A DNA stretch of 61,621 bases from Gammaproteobacteria bacterium (GTDB lineage: Bacteria > Pseudomonadota > Gammaproteobacteria > SZUA-229), in the NCBI GenBank assembly GCA_024636785.1, contig JAGXGK010000052.1, forward strand, positions 1 to 61,621, read 5' to 3'. Position 1 is the stretch's first letter. Every line of letters begins with the position of its first letter. This document shows positions 35,537-45,238 of the stretch, piece after piece. The notes under the pieces were generated by a model that searched no databases, was not told the origin of the DNA, and saw nothing but the letters and a program-made list of their open reading frames with translations. Made by a program: the position numbers and the translations under genes.

Positions 35537-36085
35537 CTAAAAATGAGGTTTGACCGGGGCATCCTGAAAGCGCTTGATGCTTTCGACGATCTCTTTTTTA
35601 GCCGCTTCAACAGGGTGCCAGCCCTCAATCTTGACCCACTTATTAATTTCCAGATCTTTGTAATGTTCAAAGAAATGCGAGATCTGCTTCAGCAGCTGAG
35701 GAGGAACGTCGTCCATGCACTGGATGTGAGTATAGCTTGACGAGAGCTTGTCCAGCGGCACCGCCAGTATTTTCGCATCAGGACCCGATTCGTCAGTCAT
35801 GTCGAGCACACAAACCGGGCGGCAGCGGATGACCGAGCCGGTAATTAGCGGAACTGGCGTGACAACCAGAACATCAACCGGATCACCATCTTCGGACAAG
35901 GTATGGGGAACATAGCCATAATTGCAGGGGTAATGCATGGCTGTGTCCATGAAACGATCAACGAACATGGCACCGGTCTCTTTATCTATTTCGTATTTAA
36001 CCGGATCACTGTGCGCGGGTATTTCAATGATGACGTTTATTTCGTCAGGTGTATTCAGTCCGGGGTTAACGCGATCTAAATTCAT
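35537..36085 (-). CDS. ppa: Inorganic pyrophosphatase (family I)
   Basis: This soluble family I pyrophosphatase (182 residues) hydrolyses pyrophosphate to drive biosynthesis. The metal-binding signature is DGDPVDVLV (~65-73), preceded by YPCNYGYVP. The C-terminal helix has KWVKIEGW. Length and motifs are typical. It is convergent with tRNA-Thr, the stop lying 6 bp from the tRNA's 3' end. Confidence 0.96.
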   Translation of the reverse strand: MNLDRVNPGLNTPDEINVIIEIPAHSDPVKYEIDKETGAMFVDRFMDTAMHYPCNYGYVPHTLSEDGDPVDVLVVTPVPLITGSVIRCRPVCVLDMTDESGPDAKILAVPLDKLSSSYTHIQCMDDVPPQLLKQISHFFEHYKDLEINKWVKIEGWHPVEAAKKEIVESIKRFQDAPVKPHF

Positions 36086-36329
36086 GGTGGTCTCGGGAAG
36101 CTGTAGATTATGAGAGTCAGTCTAGCAACAATTACGTATATAGTAACCCGATGCAGAAACCTGTATGGCATGGAGTGATCCGCAGGCAGGATGTATCGAG
36201 CAAGAATGAGGTGTCTGAATATCAACATAGAAGAGGAAATTTCGACAAATATAACCGTCTATCAGTTATATGTCGCTCCTTATCTCTTCGCGGTGGCAGG
36301 GCACATATAAGGGGGCTTAAATTACAGAC

Positions 36330-36854
36330 ATGAAAAAGTACACAGGATATAGCTTGATTGAACTGATGGTGGCACTGGCGGTGCTGGCCATCATTATTGC
36401 TGTCGGCCTGCCGCAGATGTCGGTGTTCTTCAAGGGCGGCAGGATGGTGACGATCCCCAATGATCTGCTGGCGGGGCTGCATATTGCCCGCAGTGAGGCC
36501 ATCAAGAGAAATGGCCGAGTGACCATGTGTAAGAGCGCGGACGCAGGTGCGACTACGCCCATATGTGCCACAGGCAACGCTACAGACTGGGATAATGGCT
36601 GGTTTGTATTCGTGGAAAGCAGTGGCACTATCCTGAAGGTTAATACAGGTGTTGAAAGCAACAAAGTCACGATTAACGCAGACGCAGCAGTCGCTGATTC
36701 TGTGACATTCACTTCCCGGGGTACGCCCAATCAGTCAGGCGTGTTCAAGATCTGTTATGACGGTGACGTGAGCAGTGCACGCGGCGTAGTGCTGAATGCC
36801 TCCGGCCGGGTACGCGTAACCAGGGACGCACTTATAATTGGTGGTTGCACATGA
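36330..36854 (+). CDS. fimT: Minor pseudopilin FimT/GspH family
   Basis: This 174-residue type IV minor pilin heads the pilus operon. It has a short prepilin leader and cleavage site (MKKYTG before YSLIELMVALAVLA), with Glu5 present and Tyr instead of the usual Phe at +1. The C-terminal globular domain matches the GspH/FimT type (SEAIKRNGRVTMCKS, WDNGWFVFV, GRVRVTRD). Family members help to initiate pilus assembly, and some bind DNA. The gene overlaps pilV by four bases. The 244 bp upstream show no clear promoter. Confidence 0.93.
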   Translation: MKKYTGYSLIELMVALAVLAIIIAVGLPQMSVFFKGGRMVTIPNDLLAGLHIARSEAIKRNGRVTMCKSADAGATTPICATGNATDWDNGWFVFVESSGTILKVNTGVESNKVTINADAAVADSVTFTSRGTPNQSGVFKICYDGDVSSARGVVLNASGRVRVTRDALIIGGCT

Positions 36855-37381
36855 TGCCGCAGTATAAAAACAGCATGTCAAAACAGCGTGGCTTCAGTTT
36901 GATTGAAGCTATCGTTGCGTTTCTTATTCTCTCTATCGGCATGCTGGGGATCGCCTCCCTGCAGATGCTTTCATTAAAGGCAGGCCATACCGCCGAATTG
37001 CGAACCATGGCGGTCATTAAGGCGGAGGAGATGTTTGAACGCATCCGTAATAATCCTGCAGCTCTGGACGCATCGACTGCGGCCAGTTATGTGTCTGCTA
37101 CTACCGATTCAGGCACCGATAGTGACTGTACGGCTACGCTGTGCAGCTATGCGCAGATGGCGCGGGATGATATTTTCCACTGGAAAGCAGATTTAAGAAA
37201 CAGCCTGCCTGACAATGACAATACCACCGCCAGTATCGCTGTGACGCCTGTAAGCGCGACCAACCCGACCGCGACGGTGACCATTGCCATAAACTGGCAG
37301 GAACGAAAACAGGAGGCGCAAACCATGGATACAATGAGTTACAGCGTAACCGCGCATATATGTGATAACGCAAAATGTTGA
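36851..37381 (+). CDS. pilV: Minor pilin PilV
   Basis: This type IV minor pilin (about 176 residues) has the prepilin site RG before FSLIEAIVAFLILSIG. The ATG at 36851 overlaps the fimT stop and has GGTGG upstream; ATG 36875 is also possible and would give a typical short leader. The C-terminal domain contains ERIRNNPAAL, common in PilV. With FimT, PilW, PilX and PilE it forms the tip complex that carries PilY1. Confidence 0.91.
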   Translation: MMPQYKNSMSKQRGFSLIEAIVAFLILSIGMLGIASLQMLSLKAGHTAELRTMAVIKAEEMFERIRNNPAALDASTAASYVSATTDSGTDSDCTATLCSYAQMARDDIFHWKADLRNSLPDNDNTTASIAVTPVSATNPTATVTIAINWQERKQEAQTMDTMSYSVTAHICDNAKC

Positions 37382-38442
37382 ACCTGAGGCAGAACAGAAT
37401 GAATCGCGCTTGCCCAAATCCTGAACGCTCATCCGGCTTTTCACTCATCGAGCTGATGCTGGCCATGCTGATCGGCCTGATTATTATGGGCGGCGTCATG
37501 CAGCTGTTCATTTCAACGCGTGACACCCAGCGCAGCAGTGAAGATCAGCTGGCTTTGCTGGCCGATGCGCGCTTTGCGATAAATACCATTGCCTATGATC
37601 TGCGTCACACTGGATTATGGGGTCGGCACAACGATCCCGCCATCATCGCCTGTCAGAACGGCACGGCCTCCTATCCCTGCCCCACCGCGATGCCGGCGGC
37701 GACCGGTGATTGTGCGGCGGGTGCCTATATAAATATCGCTGCCCCGTTGTTCGCTGAAGATGATGACAATACCACCTTAGCCGCCTGCGCCAGTGAGTCA
37801 TATGAAACCGGCACGGATGTGCTTACTCTGCGTTATGCCGATAGCAACAGAATCAACACCACTGCTCTGGCCGCTAATGTGGCTTATTTACGTACCAGCT
37901 CATCGGTGGGCATGCTGTTTACAGGGCCTACGTTCCCAACCTCGCCTTATAACGATCTGAATGATCCCAGTACTAAATATTCCAATCATCGGCTGGTTTC
38001 GCGTGTTTACTATGTCAGTAGCTATACCGATGCCGTGGGGGACGGCCAGCCTTCATTGCGCCGCGGTGATCTGGTCGCGGGAGGCACGGGGCCAGCCATG
38101 AACACTGAAGTCCTGTTGCCCGGGGTAGAGGATCTCCAGCTGGAGTTCGGTGTTGATTTGGGGGCCGATGGGGTAGCAGGGAAAAAAGATGGCCATGTGG
38201 ATAGCTACGTGGATGCCAGTAGCGTGACCGACTGGAGCAATGGTGAAGTGCTCTCGGTGAGAATATGGCTGTTAATGCGCTCCGAACGTCAGGATAGAGA
38301 CGATATCGGTTCAGCGCAGACATTTATTTACGCCGGCAAGACAGTGAACACACCCAATGATGGCTACAGTCGTCGTTTAATCTCCAGTGTCGTAAAACTT
38401 AGAAATACCTTTCAGGTTAATCTGAAACAGGCGGGCAGTTAG
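37375..38442 (+). CDS. pilW: Minor pilin PilW
   Basis: This large minor pilin of 355 residues has the prepilin site SSG before FSLIELMLAMLIGLIIMGGVMQ. The long leader is typical of PilW, and the body is big, with a family-like DLRHTGLWG near 80 and a Cys pair. The ATG overlaps the pilV stop. PilW bridges the minor-pilin complex and PilX/PilY1 in Pseudomonas. Confidence 0.91.
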   Translation: MLNLRQNRMNRACPNPERSSGFSLIELMLAMLIGLIIMGGVMQLFISTRDTQRSSEDQLALLADARFAINTIAYDLRHTGLWGRHNDPAIIACQNGTASYPCPTAMPAATGDCAAGAYINIAAPLFAEDDDNTTLAACASESYETGTDVLTLRYADSNRINTTALAANVAYLRTSSSVGMLFTGPTFPTSPYNDLNDPSTKYSNHRLVSRVYYVSSYTDAVGDGQPSLRRGDLVAGGTGPAMNTEVLLPGVEDLQLEFGVDLGADGVAGKKDGHVDSYVDASSVTDWSNGEVLSVRIWLLMRSERQDRDDIGSAQTFIYAGKTVNTPNDGYSRRLISSVVKLRNTFQVNLKQAGS

Positions 38443-38444
38443 CC

Positions 38445-38978
38445 ATGAAATTAAAGATGAATACTCCGGGTCATTTGCCGTTCAAAGCCAGTGCTATGCC
38501 ATTAAGACAGGCGGGCGTGGTGCTGATTATGGCGCTGGTTATGCTCACCGTGCTCACCCTGATTGGTGTTTCATCCATGAGCAGTTCAACGCTGGAAATG
38601 AAGGTGGCCGGTAATATGCAGCAGCATATGGTGGCTTTTCAGGCTGCACAGTCGCGCCTGGCTTTTGCCAGCGCGGACGATCCGGCCAATCCGATTGATT
38701 ATCTTATTGCCATAGATGTAACAGACCCTTCGTCGTGGCCGGTGCAGACTTGTAATGTTGGACAGGGCTGTAACAATGGCGCGGGCTGGGTGGCCGCCGC
38801 AGAGGTCAGTTATATCAGTTGCGCCAAAGGCTTTGGTAACAGCCTTCAGTCAGGCAAAGGGTTTTCTTATCGAACGTTTGAAATTGTGGCAACTGGCGAG
38901 ACGGCAGCCCTCTCATCGAGGTCTGTTCAGGCCAGTGGCATCAGGTATCCGGTAAAAGGTTGTGGAGATGAGATATGA
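38445..38978 (+). CDS. pilX: Minor pilin assembly protein PilX
   Basis: This 177-residue protein has a pilin-like N-terminus QAG before VVLIMALVMLTVLTLIGV, lacking Glu5 as PilX proteins typically do. The family-like MSSSTLEMKVAGNMQ segment follows. It lies 2 bp after pilW, and its stop overlaps the next start (ATGA). In its family PilX helps to incorporate the other minor pilins and PilY1. Confidence 0.9.
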   Translation: MKLKMNTPGHLPFKASAMPLRQAGVVLIMALVMLTVLTLIGVSSMSSSTLEMKVAGNMQQHMVAFQAAQSRLAFASADDPANPIDYLIAIDVTDPSSWPVQTCNVGQGCNNGAGWVAAAEVSYISCAKGFGNSLQSGKGFSYRTFEIVATGETAALSSRSVQASGIRYPVKGCGDEI

Positions 38979-39295
38979 TGAAAACAATGATCAGAGTAGG
39001 GCTACTGTTTCTGTTGTGTTGCACAGGTGCTGTGAATGCGGAACAGCAGCCTTTTGCCGTGTATGAAACCGACGCACTCAACATCAAGCTGGCTAATGAT
39101 GGCACGGGTGTAATCAAGAATATGGGCTGCATCGGCTGCGATTTTAATATTGCCAATATTACCCGTAACAGCAAGGCTTCAGCCAACGGCAAGGTTGTCA
39201 GTATTTTCGAAGCACACTCACGCGCCGGCAAGCCAGCCATGGTGTCGGTCAACCCTTATACCCGAGAAGTCCAGTACATACGCTGGTCAGAATAG
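38975..39295 (+). CDS. Small secreted protein in the pilus operon
   Basis: This 106-residue protein has a clear signal peptide (MIRVGLLFLLCCTGAVNA). The mature part is small, beta-rich by appearance, and has a CIGC pair near 46-49. It overlaps pilX and sits directly before pilY1. P. aeruginosa has a small PilY2 after PilY1, but I see no resemblance. A periplasmic accessory role for the minor-pilin complex is an inference. Confidence 0.78.
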   Translation: MMKTMIRVGLLFLLCCTGAVNAEQQPFAVYETDALNIKLANDGTGVIKNMGCIGCDFNIANITRNSKASANGKVVSIFEAHSRAGKPAMVSVNPYTREVQYIRWSE

Positions 39296-39331
39296 GAGCG
39301 TTTTCATTAACTGAAAACGGCGAGGTTCAAT

Positions 39332-42300
39332 ATGAAAAACTACGCATACAAAACCAGTTCATTGAAGACAGCACTGGCTGGTGTCATTCTCAGCGTCTAC
39401 AGCATCCTGCCCGCAGTGGCGGATGATATAGAAATCTATACTTCACTGGGACCGTCCGCCGTGGTGAGCAATCCCAACATTATGTTCCTGGTCGATTCTT
39501 CGGGCAGTATGGCAAGCACGTCGAGAGTCAAGGATTACTACGATGCAGGCATCACTTACGCAGGCGCCTGTCTCTCCGGTTCGATCTATTTTACTGCTAG
39601 TGGGTCGTTTCCCGACTGTGCCACCAGTACCGATTATTTTGACGCCAGCGCGAATACCTGTGACCACTCGGTTGTGGGTTACAACGCGGACGGCACCAAG
39701 GTCACACCCGGTCAGGATGGCTCACTGCTGCTGGTCGGCACCTATTCCGACCAGCTCGCACAGTATGATCCGGTCGGCGAGGTATGGCGCGGGCTGTCAA
39801 CCGCCACCGCAGCGGAGCGTGCTTACAAGGTCGAGTGCAAGTCTGATAGTGGTATTCACGGCGAAACCTCAGGCGGCAATAATAAATACATCAAGAATAC
39901 CGACGGCTGGACCAATGGGGTGCCTTCCGATCCCGCCAACCCGCACCCGATCTGGTACAACAGCGCTAATAATGTCCAGCTTTTCAGCGGCAATTACATG
40001 AATTACTTTGTGGACCCCGGGGCTGATTCTGGTGGTGCGGTACCAATGGGTGATGTATCTTTTATCGAGCAGGTTAAGCACGCCGTTGAAGTCATGGTCA
40101 GAGGTAACACGCGGGTGGATATTGGTTTGATGCGTTTCGATGGTGCCAATAGTGAGGGGGGTGCCGTGTTGTACCCGATTCTCAATGTCGGCGCGGATCG
40201 TAATGACTTTTTCACACGATTGCAGAACAAGGTTGATGCTAATGGTTATACACCACTATCAGAAACTTACTACGAGGCCATGTTGTATTTCGGCGGCAAG
40301 GATGTTGATTATGGCAAATTTGCAAGCCCCAGCAACCAGACGGGTACGACCGAAAACGGTAATCCGACTGCATATGAAACGCCAATCAACTCCCAGTGTG
40401 ATCTAAATTACATCGTGGTGCTGAGTGACGGTTCACCGACCAACGATGTGCTAAGCGCAGGCAGACAGGCGAATTTGCCCGGTTTTAACACCAGCTACTC
40501 GTGTAATACGGTGGATGATGGAGATATCTGGAATGATATTAACAACAACTGTATGCCCAAGCTTGCATCCTGGGCTTTTACCGATGACGTCGCGACCCGA
40601 GCCGATATAGCTGCTCACGATGGATTCCAGAATATCATTACCCATACCATCGGTTTCGGAAACATTCCTGATAATGCGAAAGCATTATTGCAGGCGACTG
40701 CAGATTCCAGCGACAAGGGGGAATATTACCTTGCGCAGAGTGAGGCCGAGCTGATCGCGGCCTTCAATGATATTATCGCTGGTATGCTGGCGCAAAATAG
40801 CACGTTCTCGTCACCGGCGGTATCGGTGAACGCGTTCAACCGCGCCACCAACCTGGAAGACCTTTATTTCACCCTGTTCAAACCGGCCGATGGCGAGCAC
40901 TGGGAAGGTAATCTGAAAAAATTCAAGCTGGAGTTCGCCGCCGGTATTCCATTTGTGGCGGACCAGAACAGTGACCCTGCCATAGCCACCGACACCGGTT
41001 TCTTTAAAGATACTTCGGTGAGCTACTGGACCGCGACAGCAGATTCACCCGACGGCGCTGAGACCGCAGAAGGGGGCGCAGCGAGTAAAATTGTCCTGCC
41101 ACGCAATACTTATACTTATGCCGGTACCTATTCGGGCACTGCCGGAGTACTCACACCGAGTGATGGTGATTTAACATCTACTGCAAATGGCTTGAATGAT
41201 ACAAATGCCGGCATTACTGATGCGATGCTTGGTGTGACGGGATATCCCACGGTTCTGGTTGATGGAGCAGATGTCGCTTATCGCGAGGCCTTGCTGCGCT
41301 GGTCCTATGGTGAAGATATTAAAGATACGGATGGTGATTCAGACTTTAGCGAGGTGCGCCGTGAAATGGGCGACCCCCTGCACGCCGAACCCGCGCTGGT
41401 GCAATACGGCATGCTCACCGGCGGAATCCCCGATCTGGTGGCTTATGTAGCTACCAACGATGGTTACCTGCACGCCTTTGATACTGTAACCGGCGCTGAG
41501 AACTTTGCATTTGTGCCGCAGGAGATGCTGCCAAAATTGCAGAATATTTTTGAAGATACCGGCGTCAACGGCAAGGCCTATGGTCTGGATGGCAACGTTG
41601 TCTCATGGATCCATGATGACAATCGTGACGGCACGATTGCCGGTGCGGACGATCACGTTTATCTCTATTTCGGTATGCGCCGCGGCGGCCGCTATTTGTA
41701 TTCCATGGATGTGACTGACAGAAATAATCCCACACTGCGCTGGGTTCTGGAAGGCGGCACTGGCGATTATGCCGAGATGGGCCAAACCTGGTCCGCGCCC
41801 AATGTTGTAAACATCAAGATGGGCGGCGTTGAAAGAACCGTGCTTATTTTCGGTGCCGGTTATGATACTGCTCAGGATGTGCTGACAACGCGGGGTACCG
41901 ATACCATGGGGCGCGGCATTTTCATTGTGGATGCCGAGTCGGGGGAGCTGTTGTGGCGGGCGGGCCCTGATGGCGGTGCCAATCTGCCGCTGACTAATAT
42001 GCTGTATAGCATTCCAGCACGCATTACGCCGATCGATGTTGATGGGGATGGTTATACCGAACGCCTCTATGCCGGAGATATGGGCGGGCAACTCTGGCGC
42101 ATTGATATTAACAACACTGCCAGCACTTCGTCTGTGATCTCTGCCGAGGGCGGTCGCATTGCCGATTTGGCGGTAGATGGCAGCGTCAACCATAATCGCC
42201 GTTTCTATAATTCGCCGGATGCAGCGGTGATTCTTGAAGAAGGCAAGGCACCTTATATCTCGATTGTGGCCGCTTCGGGTTACCGGGCGCATCCACTACA

Positions 42301-42868
42301 GACTGATACCTATGACCGCGCCTACATGATTCGCGATACTAATGTCTATGATGTTCCTGCCTCCTATACAACCCTGTACGAGACGGATCTGTTCGATACC
42401 ACCAACAACGCCATTGGCGAAGGCAGTACCCAGACTATAGTTGATACGGCGAAGCTCGACTTGAGTACTGCCCAGGGCTGGTACATTACTTTCAATGAAA
42501 TGAACGGGGATTTCGTGGGTGAAAAAGCCCTCTCCGAGCCGCTGATTCTGGATGGCGTGGCTGTTTTCACCACCTTTATACCGGCCTCAGCCGGGTTGAC
42601 CAGCAATTCCTGTAAGGCCAACGACGGTACCGGTGCCATCTATTTTGTTAATGTGGTAGACGGTACGCCCACCGATGATAATACGAATGATGACAGCAAG
42701 ACGCGGGAAGATCGGCGCATACTGCTGGCTCGAGGCGGCATACCGCCGACACCGCGTGTTATTATCACCAAAGATGGTATCCCTACCTTGTGTGTAGGTA
42801 CAGAATGCAGCAAGGCAGGGGAAGTAGGCACTACCCAGAAGATGTACTGGTATGAAGTTGAAGAATAA
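39332..42868 (+). CDS. pilY1: Pilus tip adhesin/assembly protein PilY1
   Basis: This 1178-residue exported protein is a PilY1 homologue, the large tip component of type IV pili. After a signal peptide comes a von Willebrand A-like region with a MIDAS motif, DSSGS at 55-59, and a later [11 protein letters not shown]. The C-terminal half is a PQQ-like beta-propeller (from about 680: [13 protein letters not shown]). Two Ca-binding-type loops are visible, [10 protein letters not shown] at 665-674 and DVDGDGYTE at 902-910; the latter corresponds to the loop controlling retraction in P. aeruginosa PilY1. Start ATG 39332 follows CGAGG. It probably mediates adhesion or mechanosensing. Confidence 0.94.
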   Translation: MKNYAYKTSSLKTALAGVILSVYSILPAVADDIEIYTSLGPSAVVSNPNIMFLVDSSGSMASTSRVKDYYDAGITYAGACLSGSIYFTASGSFPDCATSTDYFDASANTCDHSVVGYNADGTKVTPGQDGSLLLVGTYSDQLAQYDPVGEVWRGLSTATAAERAYKVECKSDSGIHGETSGGNNKYIKNTDGWTNGVPSDPANPHPIWYNSANNVQLFSGNYMNYFVDPGADSGGAVPMGDVSFIEQVKHAVEVMVRGNTRVDIGLMRFDGANSEGGAVLYPILNVGADRNDFFTRLQNKVDANGYTPLSETYYEAMLYFGGKDVDYGKFASPSNQTGTTENGNPTAYETPINSQCDLNYIVVLSDGSPTNDVLSAGRQANLPGFNTSYSCNTVDDGDIWNDINNNCMPKLASWAFTDDVATRADIAAHDGFQNIITHTIGFGNIPDNAKALLQATADSSDKGEYYLAQSEAELIAAFNDIIAGMLAQNSTFSSPAVSVNAFNRATNLEDLYFTLFKPADGEHWEGNLKKFKLEFAAGIPFVADQNSDPAIATDTGFFKDTSVSYWTATADSPDGAETAEGGAASKIVLPRNTYTYAGTYSGTAGVLTPSDGDLTSTANGLNDTNAGITDAMLGVTGYPTVLVDGADVAYREALLRWSYGEDIKDTDGDSDFSEVRREMGDPLHAEPALVQYGMLTGGIPDLVAYVATNDGYLHAFDTVTGAENFAFVPQEMLPKLQNIFEDTGVNGKAYGLDGNVVSWIHDDNRDGTIAGADDHVYLYFGMRRGGRYLYSMDVTDRNNPTLRWVLEGGTGDYAEMGQTWSAPNVVNIKMGGVERTVLIFGAGYDTAQDVLTTRGTDTMGRGIFIVDAESGELLWRAGPDGGANLPLTNMLYSIPARITPIDVDGDGYTERLYAGDMGGQLWRIDINNTASTSSVISAEGGRIADLAVDGSVNHNRRFYNSPDAAVILEEGKAPYISIVAASGYRAHPLQTDTYDRAYMIRDTNVYDVPASYTTLYETDLFDTTNNAIGEGSTQTIVDTAKLDLSTAQGWYITFNEMNGDFVGEKALSEPLILDGVAVFTTFIPASAGLTSNSCKANDGTGAIYFVNVVDGTPTDDNTNDDSKTREDRRILLARGGIPPTPRVIITKDGIPTLCVGTECSKAGEVGTTQKMYWYEVEE

Positions 42869-42884
42869 TACGGGGTTTAGCACT

Positions 42885-43280
42885 ATGAAAAAAAATACTG
42901 GGTTCACGCTGATAGAGCTGATGATTGTCGTGGCGATTATCGGAATAATGAGCGCCATCGCCTATCCCAGCTATACCAGTTACATGAAAAAGTCCGCCCG
43001 TGCGGATGCCAAGGTGGGGCTGGTGAAACTGGCGGACAAGCAGGAGCGTTATTATCTGAAAAATGATAGCTATACTACTTCCTTTGCCTCAACCGGCTTA
43101 AATACCAGCAGCGTTTCGCAAGAGGGCTATTATAACTTCACCATTACTTCGGCTGATCTGGTGAACGGTTTTCTGCTGACGGCGACCGCTGTGGCCGGCA
43201 AGTCGCAGGCGAATGATACGGGCTGTACGGTAATGACGCTGAGCTCGACGGGCGTGAAATTGCCCAGTGATTGCTGGTAA
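42885..43280 (+). CDS. pilE: Type IV minor pilin PilE
   Basis: This type IV pilin of 131 residues has the classic leader MKKNTG before [22 protein letters not shown] with Glu5, and a C-terminal Cys pair ([13 protein letters not shown] ... SDCW) for the D-loop. It closes the minor-pilin operon as in P. aeruginosa (fimU-pilV-pilW-pilX-pilY1-pilE). The frame is open from ATG 42852, within the end of pilY1, which adds [10 protein letters not shown] ahead of the leader and repeats the NTGF cleavage motif; ATG 42885 gives the normal short leader. Confidence 0.93.
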   Translation: MKKNTGFTLIELMIVVAIIGIMSAIAYPSYTSYMKKSARADAKVGLVKLADKQERYYLKNDSYTTSFASTGLNTSSVSQEGYYNFTITSADLVNGFLLTATAVAGKSQANDTGCTVMTLSSTGVKLPSDCW

Positions 43281-43302
43281 TCCGTGAGGCGTCAGACAGG
43301 GT

Positions 43303-44244
43303 TTATTTAAGGCGCAATTCGCGGGGTAGCTGGAACTGAACCGATTCCGTAACCCCGGTGTCGTTATGAATGGTGGCCTGAAACTGCTGCTTCAGTTTGT
43401 GCATCACCGCTTCCACCAGCACTTCCGGCGCTGAAGCGCCTGCGGTGACACCGATGGCCCCGGCGGAAGCAAACCAGCTGAGTTCAATATCATCCGCGTC
43501 ATCAATAAGATAGGCCGGTACGCCCTGATTTTCGGCCAGCTCCCTCAGCCGGTTTGAATTCGAGCTGTTGGTGGAGCCGATCACCAGAAACACATCGACC
43601 CGACCAGACAGTTCCCTGACAGCATCCTGCCGGCTCTGCGTGGCATAACAGATATCGTCTTTACGCGGCGGTCCCTGTATATCGGGAAAACGGCGGTTCA
43701 GAGCCTCGATAATCTGGCGCGTGTCGTCCACCGACAGGGTGGTTTGCGAAACATAGGCCAGCTGATTCCGGTTGCTTATTTCCAGCCGGTCGACATCGGC
43801 GATGGTTTCGATCAGATGTATGCGGCTGCCGGAGCTGGAGTCATACTGGCCTAAAGTGCCTTCTACTTCGGGATGCCCGGTATGTCCGATCAGAATCACA
43901 TCGTCGCCGGCTTTGGCGTGACGCGCAACTTCAAGATGAACCTTCGTTACCAGCGGGCAGGTGGCGTCAAAGACGCGCAGTTTACGCTGGCGGGCTTCGG
44001 CGCGAACTGCCTGCGAAACACCGTGGGCACTGAAGATGACGGTCGAATCGTCGGGCACTTCGCTCAGCTCTTCGACAAAGATGGCGCCTTTCTGTGCCAG
44101 ATTGTTCACCACATAGCGATTGTGAACCACCTCATGGCGGACATACACCGGCGCGCCGAAAATATCCAGCGTGCGTTCGACGATTTCAATAGCACGATCA
44201 ACACCGGCACAGAAGCCGCGGGGATTGGCGAGATAAATATCCAT
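43303..44244 (-). CDS. ispH: 4-hydroxy-3-methylbut-2-enyl diphosphate reductase
   Basis: This is the last enzyme of the MEP isoprenoid pathway, an iron-sulfur reductase of about 314 residues. The three cluster cysteines are in NPRGFCAGV (C12), DATCPLV and DICYATQ, and the substrate residues in [23 protein letters not shown] and [14 protein letters not shown] 44242-44244 gives the usual N-terminus [12 protein letters not shown]; a GTG two codons upstream is possible. It lies 9 bp after fkpB in the lspA operon, convergent with pilE. Confidence 0.95.
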   Translation of the reverse strand: MDIYLANPRGFCAGVDRAIEIVERTLDIFGAPVYVRHEVVHNRYVVNNLAQKGAIFVEELSEVPDDSTVIFSAHGVSQAVRAEARQRKLRVFDATCPLVTKVHLEVARHAKAGDDVILIGHTGHPEVEGTLGQYDSSSGSRIHLIETIADVDRLEISNRNQLAYVSQTTLSVDDTRQIIEALNRRFPDIQGPPRKDDICYATQSRQDAVRELSGRVDVFLVIGSTNSSNSNRLRELAENQGVPAYLIDDADDIELSWFASAGAIGVTAGASAPEVLVEAVMHKLKQQFQATIHNDTGVTESVQFQLPRELRLK

Positions 44245-44253
44245 GGTCACTGT

Positions 44254-44712
44254 TTATTCGTTGGGTACAAAGGCGTGGGCATTATTCACTTCCAGAATTT
44301 TGACGCTAAAGACCAGTTCCAGGCCTGCCAGCGGATGGTTGAAATCAACTTCAACGGCGTCACTTTTAATGGCTCTAATGGTGCCGGGTAAATCCGTGCC
44401 GTCGGGCGTGCCGAAATTAAAGGTCAGGTCGACTTCCGGTTTTAAGTCGTCGCTGAAATCGGACAGCGGCATGTCATGAATGTTGTCTTCATCGCGCAGA
44501 CCAAAGCCCTGCTCCGGGGTCAGCGTAAGCGTCTGGCTGTCACCGGCCTTAAGTCCGATCAACGCCAGCTGCATGGCCTCCGGCAGGGAAGAGTGCAACA
44601 TATTAACTTCCAGCGGTTCCCCTGCAAAACTGCTTTCGATAAGGGTGCCGTCGGTCAGCGCCAGGCTGTAGTGCAGCAGAACCAGACTGGTTTGAGTGAT
44701 TTTCTCAGCCAT
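44254..44712 (-). CDS. fkpB: FKBP-type peptidyl-prolyl isomerase FkpB (SlpA)
   Basis: This 152-residue SlyD/FkpB-like isomerase has the FKBP core interrupted by an insert-in-flap domain (HYSLALTDGTLIESSF at the start, then EAMQLALIGLKAGD, GFGLRDEDNIHDMP and FNHPLAGLELVFSVKI). ATG 44710-44712 is preferred, with GAGGAG upstream; the longer frame runs into lspA. The gene overlaps lspA by 8 nt and is followed by ispH, the classical lspA-fkpB-ispH order. A folding role in the cytoplasm is likely. Confidence 0.93.
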   Translation of the reverse strand: MAEKITQTSLVLLHYSLALTDGTLIESSFAGEPLEVNMLHSSLPEAMQLALIGLKAGDSQTLTLTPEQGFGLRDEDNIHDMPLSDFSDDLKPEVDLTFNFGTPDGTDLPGTIRAIKSDAVEVDFNHPLAGLELVFSVKILEVNNAHAFVPNE

Positions 44713-45229
44713 TATTTTTCTCCTCAAAATGTTCTTTGACCATATCGACCAGTAGCAGAGCCGCGCCCAGCATGATGGCCGCATCAGCAATGTTAAAGGC
44801 GGGCCAGAAACAGACCGGGCCGGTGGCCAGCTGCGCTAAGGAAAAACCGGGCAGGCAGGTATCGGCCTGATAATAGTATTGGATGAAATCGATAACGTGA
44901 CCGAATAGAACCCTGTCAATCAGGTTGCCGATGGCACCGCCGAGAATTAAAGCCAGGCCTGCGCCAAGCAGCTTTTTTTCACGACGGGTCTGTTTCAGCC
45001 AGAAAAAAATAAACACACTGATGGCTGATGAAAGCCCGATAAAAAACCAGCGCTGCCAGCCGCTGGCATCGCTGAGAAAACTAAAGGCGGCGCCTTCGTT
45101 ATACATCAGCGTCCAGTTCAGGTTGGGTAGTACGGGCATCGCTTTATAAATGGTCAGCGATTGTTCAGCCAGCTGTTTGCTGAGCTGATCGACCGCGACG
45201 ATAACGACACTTAACCAGAGCCAGTTCAT
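44705..45229 (-). CDS. lspA: Signal peptidase II (lipoprotein)
   Basis: LspA cleaves prolipoprotein signal peptides in the inner membrane. The 174-residue protein has four membrane helices, the MYNEGAAFSFL block and the catalytic aspartates in GNLIDRV and FNIADAAI. The loop between these is a little long (QADTCLPGFSLAQLATG). It lies 9 bp after ileS and overlaps fkpB. Confidence 0.94.
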   Translation of the reverse strand: MNWLWLSVVIVAVDQLSKQLAEQSLTIYKAMPVLPNLNWTLMYNEGAAFSFLSDASGWQRWFFIGLSSAISVFIFFWLKQTRREKKLLGAGLALILGGAIGNLIDRVLFGHVIDFIQYYYQADTCLPGFSLAQLATGPVCFWPAFNIADAAIMLGAALLLVDMVKEHFEEKNNG

Positions 45230-45238
45230 GATTGCAGC

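Noticed and set aside
41603-42292. 229-codon minus-strand ORF
   Set aside because: Antisense to the pilY1 propeller region; no start signal.
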